Shown here in pieces: positions 52,128 through 64,000 of a stretch of 64,000 nucleotides of DNA. The DNA is from Glandiceps talaboti. Lineage: Eukaryota; Hemichordata; Enteropneusta; Spengelidae. The notes beneath the pieces were generated by a model that was not told the DNA's origin, did not search any database, and saw nothing but the letters and a program-made list of their open reading frames with translations. The DNA lies in assembly GCF_964340395.1 (NCBI RefSeq), contig NC_135556.1, positions 18,282,001 to 18,346,000 on the forward strand, read 5' to 3'. Within the stretch, counting starts at the first letter, position 1. Each line of letters opens with the position of its first letter. Position numbers and translations under genes: made by a program.

Positions 52128-53106
52128 AGCATAACATAACCTTCCCTTACAGGAGGTAAAAATGGTACACCCAAAAGGGTGGCACGTGTACATTAAGTCA
52201 AATATGGGGAGTAAAGCATCCTTATGTCTAAAAACCTAATATTAGCCTGGAGTTGTACAATATCAAATCTAGAACAACAGCTTTCACCTCACATATCAAT
52301 CATGGACTATACAATGTTTGTATCAAAGAACATCATGGACTAGATTTTATATCATGTAAATAAACTTGGTATAAAAGTATACAACACAGAATACTAGTAC
52401 ACAAGTATTCTGTGTTGTATACTTTGATACCAGGTAGCAGAACTGATCAGTGATTATTCATGTTGTACCATTAATAGTTGTGTGTCACTGTACAACGTAC
52501 AAAAAATAAAACAATGCTAGTTTTATACACTTTGCTCTCGGATGATAGCAATGGTCAAAGGCTGCATGTACATACATGTAGGTCATTTGTCGCCCTGTTT
52601 ATAGTACATTTACTATAATTTGGGCAACAAATGACCTACAACTAATAGTACATCATGAATAAACACTGATCAGTTCTGCTACAGAGAATGCACACTGTGT
52701 GGGAAGGCCAGAACTTGTGGAGATATAAAAAGGCCAGATGAGTGAATCTATATAAAATGACAAGAACTTGCTCCCAATGAGTTTGAACATAAAACCATGC
52801 AGGTAGTTAATTTATTTACAAGTTTCAGCCCTGCACAAAGGACCTTCATCAGGAATCGAAAAAATGAATAAAATAACCCCTTGAACATTACCTTTTGTCT
52901 TCATAGATTAGGTGTGAATCCTTCACGTCCAGAACTTGGCATCCATGTACTTTATATTTCTCCACTATTTCACGCGCTTTGGCAACAGCTGCTGGTCCTG
53001 CTTCCAACACGTACTTCAAATTCACACGTGGGTTACATATGAGATTGTGGAAGTGCACACTACCAATTCGACCATTTCCAAACAGAGCAAAATTAAGTGA
53101 TCGCAT
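44779..53106 (-). CDS. Gfo/Idh/MocA oxidoreductase, inositol 2-dehydrogenase-like, seven exons, 342 aa
   Basis: The complete gene has exons 53106-52892, 51529-51459, 50536-50428, 49763-49636, 47444-47221, 46147-45982 and 44894-44779. Exon lengths and phases sum to 343 codons including the stop. The N-terminal Rossmann fold shows FALFGNGRIGSVHF (residues 6-19), then VIICTPTDTH, CEKP (Lys103) and GGIFHDSTIHDID with Asp180 and His184. This is the Lys-Asp-His set of bacterial myo-inositol dehydrogenases, with similar spacing. The family uses NAD(P) to oxidise a sugar or polyol hydroxyl in the cytosol; the exact substrate cannot be read from sequence. There is no signal peptide. All introns are GT-AG except one apparent GC-AG intron after exon 5. 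A scyllo-inositol or other sugar dehydrogenase is an equally good name. Confidence 0.93.
45325..45682. repeat. 92 bp tandem repeat, about four units, in intron 6
   Basis: Unit: ATATCCATAACTTATATTCC ... CAGTGTTCACCCCAAGACC ... CAAACAACATGCTTGGGAC. Copies are nearly identical, so expansion was recent. Confidence 0.93.
45982..46147 (-). CDS. Oxidoreductase exon 6
   Basis: After TATCTTTCAG: VMGEKSMAVADFQRP, then YLDSYKCEMEHFLDVLEG, the family's F..RY..AY..E...F motif. Ends GAAG/GTGAGG in phase 1. Confidence 0.9.
46713..47135 (+). mobile_element. Helentron/pearl-like element, copy 4, in intron 5
   Basis: Starts AAAAA-CAGTGCCAATGGC with TAGCACAACTGTAAATT, followed by two to three ~115 bp units. 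It ends in a GACA microsatellite and TTCCCTTACAGAAGGTAAAA. A similar tail (CTTCCCTTACAGGAGGTAAA) follows the GACA run at 52.13-52.16 kb. Confidence 0.6.
47221..47444 (-). CDS. Oxidoreductase exon 5 (Asp/His site), apparent GC donor
   Basis: GGIFHDSTIHDIDYICWLVG carries the catalytic Asp180 and His184, followed by the beta-sheet half (VDVVAVVMKFPNG, GYDQRVE). Joining GTAGAG to exon 6 gives RVE-VMGEKS, matching the family's RVEVFGEKG. The intron would then begin GCAGGT. The neighbouring GT six bases on would break the frame. Confidence 0.85.
48588..48780. repeat. ~75 bp direct repeat, three units, in intron 4
   Basis: GGGCGCCCTCTATGGTGTAT recurs three times with decreasing similarity, with CAATTGGGTCATT before it. 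Confidence 0.75.
49052..49378. mobile_element. Nested-hairpin MITE in intron 4
   Basis: Outer ends are GGGCACTAGTAGA and its inverse TCTACTAGTGCCC. Inside are two further hairpins: ATTACCCCTGTGCTGTTA with its inverse near 49118-49142, and ACTATTTCCCT / AGGAAATAGT near 49300. No coding capacity. Confidence 0.75.
49636..49763 (-). CDS. Oxidoreductase exon 4
   Basis: Starts after CTCTCCTTAG with RRFDPSLRAIKEAVQSNELG and continues IKVIKTVSRDP...; ends KICG at ATGTG/GTAAGT in phase 1. Typical family sequence at the start of the C-terminal domain. Confidence 0.9.
49840..50215. repeat. ~65 bp tandem array in intron 3
   Basis: Six or so diverged units built on CATACTCACTGACTGACTAC and ACTCATTAAGTGATAGCTA. 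Confidence 0.85.
50428..50536 (-). CDS. Oxidoreductase exon 3 (catalytic Lys)
   Basis: After TTTGTCAG the phase gives GKHVLCEKPVATD, containing the EKP motif whose Lys (103) is catalytic. Ends CAFNR at AATAG/GTATAC, phase 2. Confidence 0.92.
51022..51335. repeat. Dispersed ~300 bp repeat, copy B, in intron 2
   Basis: Reverse complement of 7655-7950. Contains GGGTATTTGCACGAGTGTTT and an inverted counterpart AAGTGCAAATACTC, so the element is internally palindromic. The overlapping frames of 60-70 codons are repeat artefacts. Confidence 0.75.
51459..51529 (-). CDS. Oxidoreductase exon 2
   Basis: 71 bases after CCTCTGACAG. AG plus T restores Ser, followed by IDAVIICTPTDTHKDIVLKC, the strand and loop near the nicotinamide. 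It ends TCAG/GTAATA in phase 1. Too short for an ORF scan; identified from the phases and motif. Confidence 0.9.
52017..52130. repeat. (GACA)n microsatellite with repeat flanks, intron 1
   Basis: GACA/CACA units over about 110 bases. It is preceded by AGTTTTTGAGATATCTTGTAC and followed by CTTCCCTTACAGGAGG, so it is the 3' part of a dispersed element rather than a free microsatellite. Confidence 0.8.
52367..52432. repeat. Perfect-type hairpin, 29 bp arms, intron 1
   Basis: TGGTATAAAAGTATACAACA... inverted as ...TGTTGTATACTTTGATACCA, with an 8-base loop. Confidence 0.85.
52435..52682. mobile_element. Palindromic MITE, intron 1
   Basis: The left end, GTAGCAGAACTGATCAGTG, is inverted at the right end as CACTGATCAGTTCTGCTAC. 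An inner pair, GTAGGTCATTTGTCGCC / GGCAACAAATGACCTAC, surrounds the centre. It abuts the hairpin at 52367-52432. Confidence 0.85.
52892..53106 (-). CDS. Oxidoreductase exon 1
   Basis: MRSLNFALFGNGRIGSVHF opens the dinucleotide-binding fold. The exon ends ...YEDK plus AG at GACAAAAG/GTAATG, phase 2. No upstream in-frame coding is needed, since family members start a few residues before the Rossmann glycine motif. Confidence 0.9.
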
Positions 53107-53414
53107 TATGAGGGTTCTATAAGTAATTAGCTGTCACTGCATGGATATGAAAGGAAAAATAAAACAAAAAAATGAATAGTTTCAATCAAACTCAAGTCTA
53201 CAAATTTCTAAACACTTAGTCAAACTCTGGCTAGCTTTTACATTACTAAAGTAGCCTAGAAAGTAGCCAGTAATTACTGGCATTTGCAGATTATAAATGG
53301 TCCAATGTCAGTTAATTTCTGTAACTCCATTCAGCAGGTGACATCTTTAACTTACCAGCATTTTTATGGTGAAGTTTCATCTTTATTTAAATTTGACAGG
53401 CAAGTTTTGAAAAA
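53107..53414 (-). promoter_or_regulatory. 5' flank of oxidoreductase gene
   Basis: No clear TATA box or initiator; AT-rich. Position alone suggests the promoter. Helentron/pearl-like copies begin immediately upstream at 53415. Confidence 0.3.
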
Positions 53415-53905
53415 TACCGCCAATGGCATTGTAGCACAACTGTACAACTGTACAGTTTTTAAAAATATATATCCATATTCTAGTCTATGCTAACAATAGG
53501 TGTTTATTTGCTGAATGACTATCCAGTTGCCTATCCAACCATGTAGCTATCTTTGTGATATACGCGATCATTTGGCTGTTGCTATGGGCGGGGTCATGTA
53601 GTAGATATATTTGCATACATTTTTGAATGTTTTTGTTCACTGGTGTATGAATTCCTGATATTATCTTTGCAACATACATGATCATTTGACTGTTGCTATA
53701 GGCGTGGTCTTGTTGCTAGGCACATTTGCATACATTTTTTAATGTTAGTTCATTTGTCTATTAATCCTCTTGTTATCTTCGCAATATATGTGATCATTTG
53801 GCTGCTGCTATGGGTGTGGTCTTGTTGCTAGGTACAATTGCATACATTTTTTGAATGTTTATTCATTAGTCTTTCAATTCCTGTTATCTTTGCAATATAC
53901 ATGAT
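53415..53905 (+). mobile_element. Helentron/pearl-like element, copy 5
   Basis: 5' end AAAAATACCGCCAATGGC with TAGCACAACTGTACAACTGT, then about four ~115 bp units. The 3' microsatellite and terminal inverted motif are missing (truncated). Confidence 0.65.
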
Positions 53906-54086
53906 TATTTGTCCTATTTGTCATTCAACAACATAGCTGATTAGTGTTATTTAACTGCTAAACATGCCATTTATCACAATGAGGTCTAAACAAATGTTTG
54001 GTTCCGGTTACTCGACCCCCTCCTTGTTTTTCACTGCCGACATTAAACTTTCTTTATGTATTCGAAAAAAATAATAATGTAAACGC

Positions 54087-54400
54087 GCGACTGGCGTTGT
54101 AGCACAACTGTTGACAGTACACTTTAATTAATGATTATGTGGTCTTGTTGCTTGACACATTTGCATACATTCGTTGAAGACTTATTCCCATGCCTCCCCA
54201 TGCATGGTGTTATATCTGCAATATACACCATCATTTAATGTTACTACAGGTGTGGTCTTGTTGCTGGGCATATCTACATACAATTTTGCATTACTCATTC
54301 ATTTACCTTCCCGTCACTGGTGTTATTTTGGCATTATACGTCACCTGTTGCTATGGTTGTGTTCTTGTTGCTAAGAGCATTTACATATTTTAAAATAATT
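54087..54400 (+). mobile_element. Helentron/pearl-like element, copy 6, truncated
   Basis: GCGACTGGCGTTGTAGCACA ACTGTTG at the 5' end, then about two and a half diverged ~115 bp units. Confidence 0.6.
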
Positions 54401-55471
54401 TCCCAACTCGTCTTGATAATTTAGAACTATTTAATTCTGAACTCTAGGACCAAAACGGAGAATTTGTTGAAAGACTTTTAGCTTTCGTCTGCATTTGTCG
54501 ACAATGTAAATGTCAATGGTAATAAAGGCTTATGGCATATAGAAATAGTATAGGAAATACATTATACACTTACAGCGTAATAAGTTTACACAGTGTGTAT
54601 GCAACACTTTAAGTACATAGCATAGTATTGAACTTATACAGTGACAGAAAATGCTTCCATCTAAAACTAATAATCAAAACTACTTGATTTTGCTTGTCAT
54701 TAATTACCATTTTTCAAGGTTGAAATAATATAGCCATCTAGTATGCTGCATAATTTTGGCACTGACAACATATTCCTGGAAATGACGGTGTGACACTGTG
54801 ACTTAATTTTCCTATAACTTGTTGTTGACATGCCAAATTTTCATAACATGCTCTTTAGTTCCGGTACTTTCAATATTTCAATGTTTTCCATGACGACTTA
54901 CGATTGTAGATTGTCACTAAAGGCAGTTTTTTTCCAGATGAATATGTTGACTTTCATGTAAACAACATGGCCATGCCGAAAGCTTGACCTCCATGAGAAC
55001 CGTTGTTAAGCATATTTGCATATCTCGCGAGATCTGCCGTGAGACGAAAAATGGCTTATTATACCATGCATAGACACTGGAATGAATGAAGTCATGGTCA
55101 GGTACATATTTAGAGTTGGGTTATGTCATTCTTGCACCGGGCAGTTGACCCCCACTGACCCCACAGAGGGACATAATGATTTACCTGTCACGCCATTTAT
55201 AAGGCGTCGAACGGCATGTTATAATTAATCAATACCGGACTCTGACTTTGACCGGCTAAAGTTGTTTGATATACTCTTCGTATACAACCGTTGAGTAGAC
55301 TGCATTTTACCACAGACAAGACAAGTCAGTGCTTGTCTGTGATTTTACGAACAATCCACTATCTAATGACAACTGCCCTACACCATATGATGGCATATCA
55401 TATCTTTGTGACCTTTTGTGATGATAACTCGTCCCTGTACACTGAAGAATGGCTGACCCAACCACAGGCCT
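54401..55471. other. No gene seen
   Basis: Mixed AT-rich sequence without supported features. Confidence 0.35.
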
Positions 55472-55604
55472 CGTGAAGTTGCTAGATCACAGAGAGAACT
55501 ACGACTGTCAGGCCGTCAGTTGCTCGCTATTCGGCCTAACGGCTTCACTGTCGTAGTTCTCCGTTGTCGTTGTTCGCTGTGATCTACTATCTAGCAACTT
55601 CACG
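55472..55604. repeat. Foldback element
   Basis: CGTGAAGTTGCTAGATCACAG ... AACTACGAC on the left, inverted as GTCGTAGTT ... CTGTGATC ... CTAGCAACTTCACG on the right, with an internal AGGCCGT...CGGCCT pair. Confidence 0.82.
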
Positions 55605-57672
55605 CGTAAACCTCCCGACAAGTCCAACATCATGATATTGTCAATATTGATGAGGAGGGAGAAGGTTAAACCTCAACAACACGATCACGTTACAGAAATC
55701 TGCTGCATAAAGTGTTGCACCTGAAAAAATTGTTTTAACGGTTATGATGTTGTCTCAGGAAACCAGATCGAAGATTGCAATCGTTAATACTATTATAGTA
55801 ATGTCGTGTACATCGAGTCTGTCGACTTGGTGAGAACTTGCTCTCGTCTATCACACACGTGTGTAAAACATATAAATGAAAGACAACATGGGTGTATAAT
55901 TATAATTGACCTTACCGTATTAACATGTTCATTTGCTTACACCAAAACAGTTATGAATCTCTCAGCGCGCAGCGAGGCGTGTATTTCTAACTTCCACGTC
56001 AGGCGTATGTTGATCAGCTGCAGCTATAGGAGAACGGATAGCTCAGTGTATCGAGGCTGATAAGGGACCGGTCAGTTTCTTTGGCCGGGGGTGGATTTGT
56101 AGGGGGGGGGGTCACCCTGTTTTTGAAATTGGCACGGGGGGTCATGGTGTTTTGAAAATTGTGGCGGGGGGAAGCGTCATTGTGATTTGGATTGTGATGG
56201 AAGAAAAAGAATCTTTTCTACAATGGTCTGAAATGTGGTACATGTCAATATTTGTTCTTGTCCTTGTTTCTTACATGAATTCTTTAACATTACATATTAG
56301 TTCAAACCTAACTATACATATTCATATACATGTACCGGTATTACCTACCTACCACACTAGTTACAGAACATGTCATGTAAATGCTTGGCTGTTTCACAAT
56401 CAATGCTTCACTTATATTGCACTTTGGGGCAAAAGTGAACTTGAAGGTTTCGTTATGGTAATATTTATAGATAGTTTATAAAAGAAGTTAATCTAAATTG
56501 TTCTACTCGTCAGTATGAACTTGTCAGAAGGGATTAATACACTTTCTATTTTGGAAACTACATGTTATTGACACTACAAATCACCAGATCTCACCAGATT
56601 CCAGTTTCTATTATACACTAGGTATGACCACCTAAAGTTCTATAACATACCGGTGACGTTACTATTCATGCAATGTTAATGCCCATATACCAATGTTATG
56701 GGCCAATTTGTATGTGACATGGGAAACTCATCGAAACTTACATTTACGTTAGCTTTTCGAAGCTTTTCCAAAGTATTTCAACCCTATGTAGTTGTTTTTA
56801 CATGTTGGTGCTGTCTTGTAAAGCTTAGAAATTATAGTCTGAAAGGGTCTGATCATGAATAGTCTCAAAATTGATTTTTCAGAGTAAAAAAACCTCCTGG
56901 GCTTCTATGGAGAAACCCCCTAGGACCCCCGCCCCGCATGAGGTGTACACATTCTAGTCTCAAGCTCTTCCCCCTAGCTCTTACTGTCAAGATGCTATCA
57001 AACAGTATTTCAAAAATATTTCAACCCTATGTAGTTGCTTTTTACATGTTGGTGCTGTCTTGTAAAGCTTGGAAATTATTTTCTGGAAATGTCTGAAGGA
57101 TTATTTATGCCAAGTTTCATGCTTGTATCATCATTTGAACAATTCTCCTACAAAATAGCCTTAATCTGCTCCACTATAGAAACCTAATTTGAACCTTAGC
57201 CAGAATTCCAAAAAGTTCAACCTATTTAGCCTTTTATTAGTTCCTCTTGTTACCCTTCCCACGCGTTAGCTCATTAGTTTTCAATAGATGCTTCACTGGA
57301 GTCGTAGGTATAGAATTTTATCCTTAAAGAACATGTCATGCTCGGCTCAGTTATGTACCCTCTGTCATCAGAATACTTAACCAGAGAATGTAAGAAGTAA
57401 AGGAAGTGTGGGTCTTTTGTTAGGGCGGCCCTTTTTATTTTTCTGTTTCTCATCTCCCGACCGACCCTAATTTGCAGCTCCGACATCAGAAAAAAACACC
57501 CTTTTTTATTTCCGACCGACCCCTGAGTTCAACACAGCCAGATTGTAAGTTTCGAACAAACATCGAACGTTCCTCATGGCGTCTTAGACCAGTGTTCTGC
57601 TGAGGCCGCGACCTTACGACATTGGCCCCCTAAAATTACTCTGGTCACTTGTAACAGTTCCCTGATATCATT
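55605..57672. other. No supported gene; dispersed repeat at 56750-57110
   Basis: The part 56750-57110 belongs to the same repeat family as 42300-42900 (CTTGTAAAGCTT, CCCCCTAGGACCCCC). A G-run lies near 56100-56110. The signal-peptide exon of the downstream mosaic gene could lie here but was not found. Confidence 0.5.
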
Positions 57673-57673
57673 G

Positions 57674-57742
<69 letters not shown>
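57673..57742. repeat. (ATC)n microsatellite
   Basis: About 23 ATC units. It creates a spurious poly-Asp frame on the minus strand. Confidence 0.95.
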
Positions 57743-57839
57743 CCTTTACCTTCAGTATTGCCATTATCAGTGTCACTCATTTGTTGTCCACACGGTCAAT
57801 GATAACGACCAATTTTAAAATACTCATTTTACCTTCCAG

Positions 57840-62507
<4,668 letters not shown>

Positions 62508-64000
62508 TGCACGCAAGACAGAAATTCACACGTTTTGATTTCAACGAAATCTTAGTGACATAGTTGATACAGTTTTAGTAAGTAAGTAAGTGGTGTTGGT
62601 ATAGTATTAAAGTAAGTTTGAATGCTTATTCCTTCTTTCTATTGGTGTATTACGCCATCAACGATCAATATTGGTACCACTTGGAAACCCACCATCTTGA
62701 ATGATGCATTATTGGAAATATATAATATCACCGTTCTGTTGAAAACTGTTTGGCATATTGTTTGTAACGTTTTTCTCAATTATTCCGATAGAGATAAATG
62801 ACCTTTGAGCTCCCTGGCGAACGAAACTACGACATGTCGCCCATATAGGAACATGTGTGTATGCTTATTACTCTCAAAGGTTTTCATGCACACGTTTGAA
62901 GAGCATTTTTATCCAAAAAATGTTATGCATTTATCCCGATAGAGATGAAAGTTGTTCCTGATCAGGCGCTATTCCTGACTGTTAGGTACAGTAATAAGTA
63001 TTATCGCAACCACAAATAATCCTACAGCGCTTTGTAAGAAAGATTTACTCTCGGAAAAAAGAGCAGATGACCTGGAAACACGGAAACTCAACAATAGATG
63101 TCCAGTGTATTTATATTGCTGTCGACAAAATACAAATGTAACTTACCAGTTTTTCGTGGGGTCTCAGACAATTTCGCTATGTAAGTAACGGGTAACTAAT
63201 ATAGATACTAGAACTTGAATAGTTTATAGGTAGATATCATGAAAAGGCTATTAGATCAGGGATAGAAAAAGGTGAACATTTACTATAGTAGTGGTGTAAA
63301 GATAATTTTTATTTGCTGTATACTGTCTTTGTTATTAAATATCAATTCGAGTGTATGGCATTTTACGGTGTGAGAGGCTTCCATTGTTAAATTGAAATGG
63401 AATTTATTCAAGACAAGAAATGTGTGAGATACGTTAACTCTGCTAATCCACCACTTGGAAACCTACCACCTGGAATGATAGTCTTCTATGAGCTTCAGTC
63501 ATTTTGTGGGAAAAGCAGATGTTACTGTGCAACGAACTAAACAGAACAATCCACGTATTGACGATGAACCATGGCTTGAAATGTCTGTTTTATTTATATT
63601 TCAGAGACTGTTTTAACAAAGTATATTTATACGTCCACTATTTGGTTCAGATATCACAATGACCTTTTGTTAAGAGTATTCAAGCATGCGCTTTCCTCCA
63701 AAAATCTTTCACAACGTTAATATTCATTAGCTGGATTGTAAGTTATGGACTGACGTGACGTCAGAGGGTGGGTTGTAGCTACTGACAGCAATACCGCACA
63801 TGAGACAAGTGTTATGGGTACATGGTATATTTATTTGCTTCTAAGTTTATATCTATTCTTTCAACACGTTGTAATGCAATGATATTTTCTTTTTCAATGT
63901 GTCATGTTAAGTCTTATCGTAATTGTCCTCAGGGTGGAATACACCAAGGGGACGAATTACACTAAAATGAGAGTTCTTTGAAATCTCTCTAAACTTTGTC
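62508..64000. other. No gene seen
   Basis: AT-rich with no ORF of note. A pair of similar short phrases (CCACTTGGAAACC, near 62676 and 63452) suggests an old duplication. Confidence 0.35.

Noticed and set aside
57574-57780. Poly-Asp minus-strand frame
   Set aside because: Translation of an (ATC)n microsatellite.

Overview
The window is animal nuclear DNA. It is AT-rich and repeat-dense, its genes are split by GT-AG introns whose phases match from exon to exon, and it is full of microsatellites, minisatellites, foldback elements and DNA transposons. The gene content (a doublecortin-domain kinase, MGA, a Gfo/Idh/MocA dehydrogenase, an ADAMTS/C-type lectin/LamG mosaic) and a 2A-type NPGP peptide suggest a marine invertebrate, perhaps a hemichordate, an echinoderm or a lophotrochozoan. 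The sequence alone does not fix the species.

Layout. (1) 1-1405, minus strand: first coding exon of a DCLK/doublecortin gene that runs off the left edge. (2) 9.3-21.5 kb, minus strand: three exons of an MGA orthologue (MAX partner and PRC1.6 scaffold), most of it in one 8.9 kb exon. A possible non-coding first exon with a CRE lies far upstream near 38.3-38.6 kb. (3) 22.1-34.8 kb: a transposon graveyard. A ~120 bp tandem array was hit by a Helentron/pearl-like non-autonomous element and then by a 5.6 kb hAT-like element. The hAT-like element holds a zinc-finger remnant, a 2A-peptide reading frame and the two halves of a C76-like cysteine protease on opposite strands. A palindromic TTAA MITE and a piggyBac transposase remnant follow. 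(4) 35-44.7 kb: no convincing gene; a second copy of the TTAA MITE and a 31 bp minisatellite. (5) 44.8-53.1 kb, minus strand: a complete seven-exon Gfo/Idh/MocA oxidoreductase of 342 aa with an intact Lys-Asp-His catalytic set and one apparent GC-AG intron. Its introns carry several foldback elements and tandem arrays. (6) 53.4-57.8 kb: repeats. (7) 57.8-62.5 kb, plus strand: exons of a secreted mosaic protein (ADAM-type prodomain, ADAMTS-like segment, C-type lectin, LamG). It has no visible metalloprotease catalytic core, one frameshift and an early stop, so it is probably decayed or incompletely assembled. (8) 62.5-64 kb: nothing recognised.

The host genes are unrelated in function and show no sign of co-regulation. 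The mobile elements are the most informative part, because nested insertions let element ends be read against an uninterrupted copy of the target repeat.
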